This document shows positions 17,262-28,171 of a stretch of DNA of 64,000 bases, piece by piece (the stretch's first letter is position 1; the number at the start of each line of letters is the position of its first letter). The stretch comes from Alphaproteobacteria bacterium. GTDB taxonomy: Bacteria; Pseudomonadota; Alphaproteobacteria; Rickettsiales; SXRF01. A program made the translations under genes and the position numbers. The notes beneath the pieces are model-generated. The model searched no databases. It had not been told where the DNA came from and saw only the letters and a list, made by a program, of their open reading frames with translations. The stretch lies in NCBI GenBank assembly GCA_020049775.1, contig JAGVLO010000012.1, positions 62,001-126,000 on the forward strand. The letters are read 5' to 3'.

Positions 17262-19376
17262 TCAGTATCCTTTCGCCGTCCCTTTGTTTGTACCGCGCAT
17301 CGCGTAGCCTGGCAAGGCCTCCTGGAATATGTCGTTCATACGGCTTGCCGGAACGCGCTCTTGCTGTGAAGTAATACTCAGGCCACTTGCGCCCAGAACG
17401 TCCGCACCTGCTTCCACCATGGCCATCGCCTGCTCGAAGTCACGCACACCGCCGCTGGCTTTTACACCTACCGTGTCGCCTACGCTGCGTCTCATGATTT
17501 CTACCGCTTCCACATCCGCCCCGCCCTTGGGGTTAAAACCCGTGGAAGTTTTAACAAACGCCGCGCCTGCCGCCTTGGATATGATGCTGGCGCGTGCAAT
17601 CTGTTCCGGCGTCAGGTCTGCCGATTCAAAGATTACTTTCACGGGAACATCCACCGAGCCAATCACGCGCTTAAGGTAGGAATAGCATTCGGCATATTTG
17701 CCTTCTTTCAGCAGATGGCGTGGCAGCAGCGTGTCTATTTCATCAGGTCCCTTGCTGTTTGCCGTCTGCATTTCCTGCACAGCTTCCTCAACCGGCAGCG
17801 TACCTTCAGGGAAATTAGTAACCGTAATTACCATCACGCCTGTATCATCGAGCAACGTTTTGGCATGCGGTACATGCTGGGCGCGTATGCATACCGAACG
17901 CGTGCTTTGCTGTTTTGCTTTTTTACATAAGTCGGTGATGTCCTGCTGCGTGGCAGTTTCCTTGAGTACGGTCAGGTCCACCAATGACATAATGCTCTGC
18001 CAGTCCTTCACTGTTTTCGGGCGGCCAAAAGCCACTTCGGAAACAGGCTTGATGCCCTTGATGATTTTACCGAGTTCTACCTCGGCGTCTTTGATTATCT
18101 TATCAACTACCGGCGTGGGCAGCTTGGGCTTGAACTGCTCAAACTGCTTGGCGAACAATTCTTCTGCCTCTTGCATCGAGCGCACATATTGTACTGGTGC
18201 GAGGTATTCCTCACCATATTGTTCCTTCGCCCATTTGATGACAGGCTCCCATGTGCCGTTTTCGTCAACTACCACCAGTGGCTTACTGTGCCATCTGCCC
18301 GTAGTATCCTGATACATGGTAGCCTTGTGCTGCTGGCGGAACATTTCCAGCACCATAAATAGCTCCTGCGCCGATCCTAGGCCGCCATCGAGCAATGCTA
18401 TGCCCTCGGAATGCTCAAGGTAGCACTCGATACGATGTATCATGTCCTTGCAATCGGTATAACGCGACACATTGTTTTTGATGACCACCGGATCTTTTTC
18501 TGCGCCGTTTAGTCCAACTGCGCCGCGCTCATGTGCGGAAATGCCGTGGATATATACACCTGTTTCCTTGGCTTTGCGCATCTGCGCACCCATAACACCC
18601 ATAACGCCGCTACCATTGACAATGCCCCAGCCGCGCCTTGCGCACATATCCACCGAGTTTTCTGCCGTACGGAAATGCTCTTCCTTGCGCGTAGTCGCCG
18701 AGCCGAAGAAGGAAATGGTCACGCGCGGGCGTGTGCGCGTGTCGTTTTCTGCTATATAATCGGTAATGGGCTGCGCTCCAGGCTGATAGGTATGGTAGCG
18801 GTAGTCGGCAAGGTTTTTGCCCGCGAGATCTTGCGGCACGCGCTCATCAATAACTTTTTTTACCTCATCCACCGTGTGGCAACGCGTAATGTTATCTTTG
18901 AAGTTACCGCGCAATGTGCCGCTCGCCGCCAGATGATCGAGCGAATCCATGAAGCCCTTCCATTCATCGTCCGAACCAAAGAAAATAATAGGCTTGCGCT
19001 GCTTCTGCAGCTCAGCCATCAGCCGCGCTTCTTCCTGCGCCTCTGGCTCCGAAAGCGTTTCTCCGTTGTATCTCTTTTTTTGCAGGACGCTGAGGTCTTT
19101 AAAGATGCCCTTCACCACATCCGGTTCCCACACGATAAACGGGTTGCCGATTTCAGTTTCTGCCAATAGCGCATAAATGTCGTAAGGATTAGCACCGGCA
19201 GTAACGATGCTGGCAATCGAACGGTGGCAACGTCCCGTGAAGTGAAACACATGCTTGTTGCTCATGGCAGGTGCGGTTTCGATTTCAAAACCCGCGTCTT
19301 CAAGTGCGCTAAACTGGCCTGCCGCCTTGGTGGATTTATCGCAGTATAATTGAATGGTATTTAAGATACCCAACAT
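17262..19376 (-). CDS. Fusion of LOG/lysine-decarboxylase-like Rossmann domain and deoxyribose-phosphate aldolase (DeoC)-like domain
   Basis: FFGSATTRKEEHF...GIALLDGGLGSAQELF (LOG-like); C-term LVDLTVLKETAT...FVKTSTGFNPKGG...GVKASGGVR (DeoC). Confidence 0.85.
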   Translation of the reverse strand: MLGILNTIQLYCDKSTKAAGQFSALEDAGFEIETAPAMSNKHVFHFTGRCHRSIASIVTAGANPYDIYALLAETEIGNPFIVWEPDVVKGIFKDLSVLQKKRYNGETLSEPEAQEEARLMAELQKQRKPIIFFGSDDEWKGFMDSLDHLAASGTLRGNFKDNITRCHTVDEVKKVIDERVPQDLAGKNLADYRYHTYQPGAQPITDYIAENDTRTRPRVTISFFGSATTRKEEHFRTAENSVDMCARRGWGIVNGSGVMGVMGAQMRKAKETGVYIHGISAHERGAVGLNGAEKDPVVIKNNVSRYTDCKDMIHRIECYLEHSEGIALLDGGLGSAQELFMVLEMFRQQHKATMYQDTTGRWHSKPLVVVDENGTWEPVIKWAKEQYGEEYLAPVQYVRSMQEAEELFAKQFEQFKPKLPTPVVDKIIKDAEVELGKIIKGIKPVSEVAFGRPKTVKDWQSIMSLVDLTVLKETATQQDITDLCKKAKQQSTRSVCIRAQHVPHAKTLLDDTGVMVITVTNFPEGTLPVEEAVQEMQTANSKGPDEIDTLLPRHLLKEGKYAECYSYLKRVIGSVDVPVKVIFESADLTPEQIARASIISKAAGAAFVKTSTGFNPKGGADVEAVEIMRRSVGDTVGVKASGGVRDFEQAMAMVEAGADVLGASGLSITSQQERVPASRMNDIFQEALPGYAMRGTNKGTAKGY

Positions 19377-19779
19377 GGTGCTTACTCCCGATTGCTTTTC
19401 TTATTTCTTGTTTCCTTATATTATGCACGCGCCGTTATAATTTTTTACTAAGAGCGCGCACACCCGCTATCGTCAAACGCGATGTACTGAATCTGGATTC
19501 TGGGAGTGGCATTAAGCCATTACTCTTCCCCGCCCGTTGTCTTGTTACAATTTTATAACCGGATCTTATGTCCAGTGGCGGAAAGCATAGTTTATCGTGT
19601 ATATTTATCCAGTAGTTCTTTATTGGAGTTAATTCCTTTGCCTGTGACAAAACAATAATATTTATTTAATAATTACAGTGTATTAATGCGTTCATGCGCA
19701 ACTTACATGTTATAGCCTATATATATAGTGGTCGTATAAGCAGTTTGTTTGTGCAGGTATTTCTGGTAAATAGGCGGTC

Positions 19780-20355
19780 ATGAACATGAAAAAATATAAC
19801 GGCGCATTTCCCGTCATAGCAGCCGGACTGCTCAGCGTATTTGCCGCTGCCACCATTCTGGAAGCCGCCACACAGGGAACTATTGGCAACTCATCTACCG
19901 GCAACCTTGTTGTTAGTGTAAGCAAGCCTGCGCAGGCGCGCGTTACCGACCTGAATGATATGGTGGTGCTAGGCTGGGAGATCGGTGACGGAGCTATCTT
20001 AATTTCGGATGATATCTGCGTATATTCATCAAGCGCCGGACGCTATCTCGTTAATGCCACAGGCAGCGGTGCTGGCGGCGCATACACACTAACCAGGTCC
20101 GGCATCAACACTATTGCCTATACCGCTACATGGAATTCTGGTGGCGTCGGCAACCTTGCCAATACAGGTGTAACACTATCCCCCGGCGTTAACACAACGA
20201 ACCGCACATTAGCAGCCATGGACAGTTCCACCTGCAACGGCACCACCCCTGGCCCCACCGCCCGCCTTATTATACGTGTGACCAACGCCATTATGACCGC
20301 CGCCCCCTTCGGGCAATACACCGGAACCATCACCATAATCGCCACCCCAAATTAA
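19780..20355 (+). CDS. Secreted fimbrial subunit-like protein
   Basis: Signal peptide, ATQGTIGNSSTGNLVVSVSKPAQARVTDLNDM..., C-terminal GQYTGTITIIATPN. Confidence 0.7.
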   Translation: MNMKKYNGAFPVIAAGLLSVFAAATILEAATQGTIGNSSTGNLVVSVSKPAQARVTDLNDMVVLGWEIGDGAILISDDICVYSSSAGRYLVNATGSGAGGAYTLTRSGINTIAYTATWNSGGVGNLANTGVTLSPGVNTTNRTLAAMDSSTCNGTTPGPTARLIIRVTNAIMTAAPFGQYTGTITIIATPN

Positions 20356-20760
20356 TAAACCTGCCCCTTTTGGGCCGCGACCGTCTATTTTTACACTCAT
20401 AAGTATGATTATATTAGCGCGCAGGTTGCAGAAGATTTGGTTGTATAAATTAATATTTTAAAACATTATTTCATATATCCAACCTGCCGATGGAATTTAT
20501 TAAACTGTACTATAATGATATTTTTTAATTTTAATAAAATTTTAGTATATAAACTGTCGGTTTCATTTTAGATAAATTTACCATTATTAACCTCTAATTA
20601 ATTAATTTCGCCCACTATGGTTAATAACCCGATGGACCCGTTAGTCTGATATTAGATGTAAACGGTAGTATAAAACGGGTTCATACCTCTGGAGAGATGT
20701 AGAGCGTCTAGTCAGGGAACAAAAAAAGAACAAGAATAAAAATAAAATGGAGGTTTTAAT

Positions 20761-21315
20761 ATGAGTAACTTTACAAAACGCCTTAATGCATATGTAGCTG
20801 CTGCTGCCCTGGCTTCCAGCACCATCCTGTCAAGCGGTACTGCAATCGCAGCCACACAGGGTACTCTGGGCGCTACATCTACCGGTACCTTGGATATTAC
20901 CATTACCAAGGCTGACCAGGCGCAGATCACCTCGATCAACGATATCAACCTTGGCGCGTGGACTATCGCTTCATCGGCACCGACTGGCTTTGATGATATT
21001 TGCGTGTACACCAGCACAGGTTCTTATGAAGTAACAACCACCAGCGCTAACTTTACCGGCGCGAACTATCGCTTGTATGATGGTTCTGCAAACTATGTCG
21101 TATATACGGTTAGCTGGAACGATGCTACCGGCGGCGGTGGTGCGGCAATGACCCACAACACTGCAATGACCGGCCAGACTGGTAACAGCGCGAGTGCTAC
21201 TTGCGGTGGTTCACAGAACGCCAGCGTTCAGGTTGACATTACCAACGTAGCAATGGCCGCAGCAGTTGCCGGTACTTATACCGACACGCTGACCATGGTT
21301 GTAGCGCCGGAATAA
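20761..21315 (+). CDS. Secreted fimbrial subunit-like protein (probable major subunit)
   Basis: Signal peptide; ATQGTLGATSTGTLDITITKADQAQITSINDINLG...; long AT-rich upstream region. Confidence 0.75.
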   Translation: MSNFTKRLNAYVAAAALASSTILSSGTAIAATQGTLGATSTGTLDITITKADQAQITSINDINLGAWTIASSAPTGFDDICVYTSTGSYEVTTTSANFTGANYRLYDGSANYVVYTVSWNDATGGGGAAMTHNTAMTGQTGNSASATCGGSQNASVQVDITNVAMAAAVAGTYTDTLTMVVAPE

Positions 21316-21358
21316 TAATTCCTTTGACGCTCTTTAGAGTGGGGGCTAGCATGGAAAC

Positions 21359-21901
21359 ATGCTAGCCCTTTCTTTTGTGTCCACTTCCGCAAAGCGCATT
21401 TCCTGCCTGTTACTGGCCGCGTCAGTATGCCTTGCATCCAACGACGCAAGTGCCGACCGCGTGCGCATTTCCAACCTTTCTGACATGACTGGGCCATCAT
21501 GGATAGTGGGAGATCCTGCCATCGTTATGGATGTGTTCGTGTGCATATACCGCGAAAACACCACCGGCAGCAACCGTACCTACGGCATACGCGGCACCAG
21601 TTCGCCCAACAATTTTCGTGTGACCAATGGCGCACAATTTATCACCTACACCGTGCAATGGAATGATGGCGGGGCAGCAAATCCCGGTGGTGGCACAACA
21701 GCAAACATGGTGCATAACACAAAACTCACCAACCGCCAGAACGCACGCATCAATACCGATCTCCCCGTCAACAGCACGGATTGTAACGGTGGTGCCAGCC
21801 CCACTGCGCGTGTACGCGTTACATTTTCCGTAGCGGCCATGGAAGCGGCACGCAGCGGCAACTACACGGGTACGCTGACGTTACTCCTTACCTTAACGTA
21901 A
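21359..21901 (+). CDS. Secreted fimbrial subunit-like protein
   Basis: Signal peptide, RVRISNLSDMTG..., C-terminal SGNYTGTLTLLLTLT. Confidence 0.7.
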   Translation: MLALSFVSTSAKRISCLLLAASVCLASNDASADRVRISNLSDMTGPSWIVGDPAIVMDVFVCIYRENTTGSNRTYGIRGTSSPNNFRVTNGAQFITYTVQWNDGGAANPGGGTTANMVHNTKLTNRQNARINTDLPVNSTDCNGGASPTARVRVTFSVAAMEAARSGNYTGTLTLLLTLT

Positions 21902-22027
21902 ACGCCCCCTGCCCCCGCTAATAAAAAATTTATCTTCTTGCATATATGTTGTGTGACTCTATGCTGAATACGGGAATTTCCTACTATATCTTGTTATCCC
22001 GTTTGTCTCAATTTGGCACAGGGTGGA

Positions 22028-25000
22028 ATGTCGGTACCGTTTCGAGAGATTACACGCCACCTGCTGATGACCACTTGCGTCATGAGTGTAATCCACCCAC
22101 TCTTCGCGGAAGATAAGCCAGCCCCGACACTCAAGGTCAAGGCCGGCGTACCCAGAGGCTTTGAAGCCTTCGACCAGCCCAATGAAACGCTGATAGACCT
22201 GTTTTACGGCGGCCTGTATGTCGGTAGTTTCCGCGCTATCTACACGCCAAAAAGCATCCTGTTTGCAACGCCGGAAGACGTCGTCAGTAAAATTCCTGCC
22301 ATCAAATATGATGCCATGCCCGCCATCAAAAAAGTCCTTTCCGGGGAGATGCCTACAAACTCACAGCTGACCTGCGCCCGCGTGCCTGAAGAAGGCTGCG
22401 GCAAGCTGACACCCGAAGTAGCGGGTGTCATATTCTACGAAGACCGCTTTGAGGCCGAACTGTTCGTCAACCCCAACTTGCTGGCAGAGCAGGATTACAG
22501 GACGGAAAAAATACTGCCGCCTGCGCCCGATGGTTTTTCAGGCACACATTCACTAAGCGCCAGCGCAACTGGTGCAACTGGTGCAAAACGCTTTTATTCC
22601 ATTCTGGACAACTCCACAATTGCCGTTGGCCCTGCGCGTATAAACACACAATTTCTTGCAAATAACGACGCAGAGAGAATCAACACCCTGAGTGCCGGCC
22701 TCGATAAATGGGGGCTGGATAACCGCGCAGGCTTCCTCGACGGCTTTGGTATGCAGCTGATACCACAAGTGCAGATGACCGGTCTTTCCACCGCCACCTC
22801 GCGCTCCACCAATTTGCTGCTGCGCGAAATTTCAGGCAGCCGTCTATCGCTGTTCCTGCCGAGACGATCGTGGGTAACTATCCTGTACAAAGACCATGTG
22901 TACTCCACCGATTTTTACGAAGCGGGCAATCAAATTCTCAACACCGATGCACTGCCAGAGGGTTCGTATGAAATCACGGTTCGCATACGCGATCTAAGCG
23001 GCGCACAAACAGAAGAAAAAAAATTCTTCACCAAGAATTTTGATATTCCCCCTGCAGAACAGCCCATCTATTTCGGGCAAATCGGTCTTATCCGTGAGCA
23101 GGACGCAGAAGCGCCGTTCTTTCCGCGATTCGGTAAGGGAATGGTCAGCGGCGCTGGCGTTGTCAAGCGACTGGGCGATGACTTCGGCGTAAATGCCAGC
23201 TTTATGACGCTTAAAAATCAGGGCTTCACAGAACTGGGTACGTTTCTGCTATTTCCGCCGAACCAGCAATTACGCCTCACAACATTGCTAAGCTCAGCAC
23301 AGGACCTTGGTTTTGGAGCCACCTATATCGGCCATATTATGGACGATAAGATTTCCTTCTCCGGTAATGCGCGTACCATTTATTCCGGCAAAGAATACGA
23401 CCGCGACCCTGTTGACCCCATCACAGAAAACCTCAACCAGATATCCGGTACCATCACATTTCAGGTTACGTCCGATGCCAATATCGGGTTTTCAGCCGAC
23501 TACTCCGACACAGAGAGCAGTAAACCGGATTTTTCTGTCGGCCCTACCCTGCGCTATGACCTGTGGCGCGACAATAGCAGCCAGCTGACATTCACTGCCT
23601 TTAGCTCACAGACAAGCGAAGGGTTTGCCAATGGCGCGATGATTAACTACACATTGAGGCTTGGCGGCTTCAACCTAAACAGCTCAGGCACCGCCGATAG
23701 CGGTGGCGGCCAAAGTTCAACACGCACCGGCTCAACCCGCGTTGCTTACGAACATAGCGAAAACCCGGGTGAAATTACGGCGATTGCTGCAGAAGCAAAC
23801 CACGAGACCAAGACTAACACATATGTCACTGATTTAGATCATCGCGGCTCTATGGGTAACGTAAAGCTCATCGGCTCGCAGGCACATACTGCAGACGGGA
23901 TAAATAAATTTTATTCAGGTACCATGTCACTTGGCGTTGCGCATACCACGGAAGATATAACCTGGGGCGGCAATGAACAGAAAAGCAGCGGTATTATTGT
24001 TAAAAACACTGGTAATGCCGACAATGTTCCGATGCGCGTTGTCGTAAACGGCTCTGAGCGCGAAACTTTTAAAACAGGCCGTTCACAGGCGGTATTCCTG
24101 AACCCTTACGACACCTACAAAATATCCGTGGCGCCGGGTGACCCGACAAACCTTGATTACGACCCAAACCCCAAGCGCATTACCCTTTATCCCGGCAACA
24201 TTGTGCCAATGACGTGGGAAATAAATAAAATCCATATCGTACTCGGCCACGTAGTCATGCCCGATGGCACACCGCTGGTAAACGCTAAACTGGAACAAGG
24301 GCGTAATATCACTGTAACAGACGAAAACGGCATGTTTCAGGGAGAATTGCTAAACCTGGCGAAGGTAACCTTTAAGCGCAATGCCGAAAAACCGCGTGAG
24401 TCCATATTGAAAAACTCGGATGTGTTTGCCACCCTTCCCGCACAAAGCAGCAAGGGTCTTGCAAAATCCGACATGAGTCCTGAAGAACAGAAAGCCGCCC
24501 TCACAGAACTTTACGGTGAAATTCCACCTCTCCCAGAAGGCGCAAGCACTGTTGCGCCAACGCCGCATGATACAGCCCAGCAGGATATAGCTCCGCCAGA
24601 AACCGCGCCATCGGAAACCGCTTCCGCCATACAATGTCAGGCGACGATTGTAAAACCCAGTGAGGTGGATGAATTATGCTCGGCACTTGCTTCAGAATAT
24701 CAGCAAGCATGCTTACCGAAAAACGAGCATCATCTATTTGACCAGATTATTGCAAGCGCCATGGCGGCACCCAAAGCCGTCAGCACGGAAATAACCACAG
24801 CGCAGGCAGACATATCGACAGAACCGGAAACGCCGCTTAAACCAGCGGTACATTGCGAAGTAATATTACCTGAAGTAGCTCCCGTAGCGGGGGTATTCAT
24901 TTACCCTGAACCGCTCAAATGTGTACCCATCGCAGAAAACACAGATCCTGCCGCACCGGAAAACCCAGCGGATGCACAATCAGAAGCGCCCAAAACCACC

Positions 25001-25669
25001 CGAAACGGCCTCGATAACGAACAGGTAGTTCAGCTTTTTGTGGATGCACGCACGACAACACCGCGTGGGCATCGTGGTAAAAAATCCAAGTTGCCCGTGC
25101 TGGTTGAACCTGTGATGCCTGTTGATGTCGCAGACCTGCCACTACCTGCAACACCACTGCTGGGCAGCAAAGCCGCTGTAAAAATAAGGCCGGCACCCGC
25201 CGAACAAGATGAAAATCCCAAGCAAGTTGCCGTACGCACAGAACCAGCTCCCGAAGACCCAATGCCTGCACCCGCAGCATCCTCTTCTGCGTTACCGGTG
25301 CATTACAGTGACGGCGTTGAGGTACAGCTTGGCGCTTTCCGCACACAGCAAAAGGCACTTGAGGTACAGGAAATGCTGATGCACAGCTTTGCAGAATTCT
25401 CAGGCAAGAAACCTTACATAGTGCGTGTCAATCTCGGCAAGCTCGGGGTGTTTTACCGGTTGAGGGTAAGTGATTTTAGCGATAACCGCGAAGCGCGCAA
25501 TTTCTGCAGCACGCTGACCTCCCGAGGGCAATCATGCTTTATCGCCATAGAAGAAACTCACCTAATGCCTAATAGCGAAAAGCCTGAAGCGGCGCTAGAA
25601 TCGGAGAATACATCCGTAGCAGCCACAAACTTATCTGATCATTATATATTGGAGGCAGCAGGAAACTAG
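22028..25669 (+). CDS. Chaperone-usher outer-membrane usher (CS1/TcfC-like) with C-terminal SPOR-like domain
   Basis: PRGFEAFDQPNETLIDLFYGGLYVGSF...; Pro/Ala/Glu linker; VEVQLGAFRTQQKALEVQEML...YRLRVSDFSDNREARNFCSTLTSRGQSCFI. Confidence 0.75.
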   Translation: MSVPFREITRHLLMTTCVMSVIHPLFAEDKPAPTLKVKAGVPRGFEAFDQPNETLIDLFYGGLYVGSFRAIYTPKSILFATPEDVVSKIPAIKYDAMPAIKKVLSGEMPTNSQLTCARVPEEGCGKLTPEVAGVIFYEDRFEAELFVNPNLLAEQDYRTEKILPPAPDGFSGTHSLSASATGATGAKRFYSILDNSTIAVGPARINTQFLANNDAERINTLSAGLDKWGLDNRAGFLDGFGMQLIPQVQMTGLSTATSRSTNLLLREISGSRLSLFLPRRSWVTILYKDHVYSTDFYEAGNQILNTDALPEGSYEITVRIRDLSGAQTEEKKFFTKNFDIPPAEQPIYFGQIGLIREQDAEAPFFPRFGKGMVSGAGVVKRLGDDFGVNASFMTLKNQGFTELGTFLLFPPNQQLRLTTLLSSAQDLGFGATYIGHIMDDKISFSGNARTIYSGKEYDRDPVDPITENLNQISGTITFQVTSDANIGFSADYSDTESSKPDFSVGPTLRYDLWRDNSSQLTFTAFSSQTSEGFANGAMINYTLRLGGFNLNSSGTADSGGGQSSTRTGSTRVAYEHSENPGEITAIAAEANHETKTNTYVTDLDHRGSMGNVKLIGSQAHTADGINKFYSGTMSLGVAHTTEDITWGGNEQKSSGIIVKNTGNADNVPMRVVVNGSERETFKTGRSQAVFLNPYDTYKISVAPGDPTNLDYDPNPKRITLYPGNIVPMTWEINKIHIVLGHVVMPDGTPLVNAKLEQGRNITVTDENGMFQGELLNLAKVTFKRNAEKPRESILKNSDVFATLPAQSSKGLAKSDMSPEEQKAALTELYGEIPPLPEGASTVAPTPHDTAQQDIAPPETAPSETASAIQCQATIVKPSEVDELCSALASEYQQACLPKNEHHLFDQIIASAMAAPKAVSTEITTAQADISTEPETPLKPAVHCEVILPEVAPVAGVFIYPEPLKCVPIAENTDPAAPENPADAQSEAPKTTRNGLDNEQVVQLFVDARTTTPRGHRGKKSKLPVLVEPVMPVDVADLPLPATPLLGSKAAVKIRPAPAEQDENPKQVAVRTEPAPEDPMPAPAASSSALPVHYSDGVEVQLGAFRTQQKALEVQEMLMHSFAEFSGKKPYIVRVNLGKLGVFYRLRVSDFSDNREARNFCSTLTSRGQSCFIAIEETHLMPNSEKPEAALESENTSVAATNLSDHYILEAAGN

Positions 25670-26208
25670 TTAGGGGACATGAGTACGGTAATGCTGCCTG
25701 CATTTTTCTTTGTGTGAAAGTTCTTCATGAATTCTTTGGGAATTTTTATTGTCAGGCTGGCTTCCGTCACATGCTGGTTACGACTGCAAAGCGTCTTGTC
25801 CCCAACTGTTCTTTTCACTGTAACCGGCACACCTGGTCTTAAGGGTAATGCGTCGCCACTGCCATTAATGCCGGATGGATTCCATTCTATATCGTATTTA
25901 TTATCTGTCTTTTTGTTTGGTGTAGAGGTGGCATGATCCAACATCACTCGGTAGCCATTTTTCTGGGTGCTATAAACACACGCAGCCCTTTTCCACATAA
26001 CATCCGCATCCGATAGCTGGGGTGGTATATACACATCGTCAAGGCCACTTATATGCGCTATGTCCCCTTTGGTAAGCGTTATTTTGGCTGTTGAACTGTG
26101 TTTAACTGAATTCGCGCCAAGGCCAGCGTCATCAGCCATGGGAGGTTTTGTAATAGCCACCACGAGGAACGCTGACAGAACATAATATAGTATTGAGCAA
26201 TACCACAT
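25666..26208 (-). CDS. Secreted fimbrial subunit-like protein
   Basis: KHSSTAKITLTKGDIAHISGLDDVYI...; same pattern as other subunits. Confidence 0.65.
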   Translation of the reverse strand: MWYCSILYYVLSAFLVVAITKPPMADDAGLGANSVKHSSTAKITLTKGDIAHISGLDDVYIPPQLSDADVMWKRAACVYSTQKNGYRVMLDHATSTPNKKTDNKYDIEWNPSGINGSGDALPLRPGVPVTVKRTVGDKTLCSRNQHVTEASLTIKIPKEFMKNFHTKKNAGSITVLMSPN

Positions 26209-26373
26209 ATAATTGACACAGCATTAGTGCTGATTATCTATTTTTATTATACGCGTGAAAGATGAATGATTTACTACTTTTTAATGGTAAATTAACTAAT
26301 TTTTAATTAAATGCCACCTTGCCTATTATGCTAATGTGAAATCGTATTATTATAGGGTGCTGCAAATTAGAAA

Positions 26374-26955
26374 TTAGTTGGGAGCAATTACCACCGTAAG
26401 GCTTTCACTGAGATTGCCTTTTTGTGCCATCTGCATTGCATCCTGCGGGATATTGATAACCAAGCTGGCTTCTGTGGCGTTTGCGGAAGTACCGCACTTA
26501 CGGGCATCGTCGGCAGTCTGCGAAACCACCAGTGGAACACCCGGTGTAAGGGCTACGTTCGCCGCAGCATTGCTTTCATCTGTGGAATTCCATGCTACCT
26601 GATAGGGAATAACGTTATCACCGCTGGCTATCACGAAATTGCCATCGGCATCTACATTACCATCAGCAGCGATGCGGTAACCGCCCGCCTGCATTTTGCT
26701 GATGCATACAGTACTCTTCCATGTCAGATCTGATCCATTACCATTGCCACTGATTACCATATCAGACACACCACTCATCACTGCAACTTCTGCCTTGGTG
26801 ATACCGACCTTGAGGCTACCCATGGACATATCTCCCCTCATGCCATTCATGGCTGCAAACACTGGACTCACATTCATCATGAGAAGCGCTGCGGCAGTAA
26901 GAAGAAGTGAGAAGCTGTTTTTAGACTGTGTCATGGGTGATAATGCTTTCAACAA
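26374..26955 (-). CDS. Secreted fimbrial subunit-like protein
   Basis: Signal peptide; MRGDMSMGSLKVGITKAEVAVMSGVSDMVISG...ESLTVVIAPN. Confidence 0.7.
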   Translation of the reverse strand: MLKALSPMTQSKNSFSLLLTAAALLMMNVSPVFAAMNGMRGDMSMGSLKVGITKAEVAVMSGVSDMVISGNGNGSDLTWKSTVCISKMQAGGYRIAADGNVDADGNFVIASGDNVIPYQVAWNSTDESNAAANVALTPGVPLVVSQTADDARKCGTSANATEASLVINIPQDAMQMAQKGNLSESLTVVIAPN

Positions 26956-27278
26956 ATGTACCAGTGTATTTGAATAAAATTTTATCTATCTGGTAATTCA
27001 ATATAGCACCTACACCCCATTTTTTGAGTGACACATTTATGACAAATTTTATCTAATTTTTATTGATTTTTTATTATTAAAAAACAGCCACTTATTTTGC
27101 ATTCTTAAAGTTATTTTAACGCGTTATTTTTGGCTATTTTTTCTACTAAAAATACATCATAAAAGATGTATATATATCAGGCGCTTTTATGCGGCAATTT
27201 TCTAACACAGAAAAATAATGTGAATAGCGTCCCTGCTCGAAACAGCAAAAAAGTTAGGATTAAGTCACTAGCTAAGAC

Positions 27279-27974
27279 TTAGAACGATACCTGTTCTGAC
27301 TTCTTACCGTCCCACACGGTAAATTTAGCCGTGCCACTCAGGTGCGGCAAGGTAACCGTCCATGACTGGCCGGAGTAAATACGTTCGCCCTGGATTTCTT
27401 TACAGTCACCACCAGTAGCATTGCACTGCTCGCCAGTCTGCAGGTAAGCATTCGTGTTACCCTTATTGGTTATGGTAAGCGCGTTACCCTTGCGTTCAGC
27501 AGTCAACTCGATCTTGGGTTCTTTAGGGCGTACAATTACGAGGGCTTCATAACCAACAAGCAATTTGAGTGACAATTGCTGGTTCTTATCCGGTTCAACA
27601 CCCTCAATCACCGGTTTAAATACAACGCGGAACACCTGGTCCTGGTCCGTTTGCGGCTTCAAGAGCAGTAAACGGGTTACCTTCTGAGCATTTGCAGGTA
27701 AAACCATCTTATTTGGGGTTACCATTAAGCCTGATTTTTGCGGGTCTGTTACCAGAACGCGCTTTTCGTTTTCTTCCTTGGGATTTTCGATAACATAGGT
27801 TTCAGCGGCAATGTATTGTGTTTCTTTGCTCATGCTGACCACCTTGACATCGTATTGACGTGGCGAGTCAGGGTTGAAGTCGATTATCATGTCGCTAAGT
27901 GTAAAGTCAGCGCGTGCCGTAGATACCGTCATCATCAAAAGCGCACAGCTGAAGCCAACAATTTTATTTTTCAT
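27279..27974 (-). CDS. Periplasmic fimbrial chaperone (PapD-like)
   Basis: Signal peptide; VTPNKMVLPANAQKVTRLLLLKPQTDQDQVFRVVFKPV. Confidence 0.75.
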   Translation of the reverse strand: MKNKIVGFSCALLMMTVSTARADFTLSDMIIDFNPDSPRQYDVKVVSMSKETQYIAAETYVIENPKEENEKRVLVTDPQKSGLMVTPNKMVLPANAQKVTRLLLLKPQTDQDQVFRVVFKPVIEGVEPDKNQQLSLKLLVGYEALVIVRPKEPKIELTAERKGNALTITNKGNTNAYLQTGEQCNATGGDCKEIQGERIYSGQSWTVTLPHLSGTAKFTVWDGKKSEQVSF

Positions 27975-28126
27975 ACGACATCCCTGAAATTATATATATA
28001 AAATATTCACATAGACTGTTAACACATAACATTAACCATGTGCAATTTATAATTGCACTATATGTTGATATATCGGACTTATAGTGGATTTAATGCCACA
28101 GTATAACAGCAAAAAATAAGCAGAAA

Positions 28127-28158
28127 AATAGCCAGCGCCCCCTGGAGCGCTGGCTATT
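28127..28158 (-). terminator. Terminator downstream of EF-hand gene
   Basis: Minus strand AGCCAGCGCTCCAGGGGGCGCTGGCTATTTTT. Confidence 0.75.
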
Positions 28159-28171
28159 CATCAATATCTAA

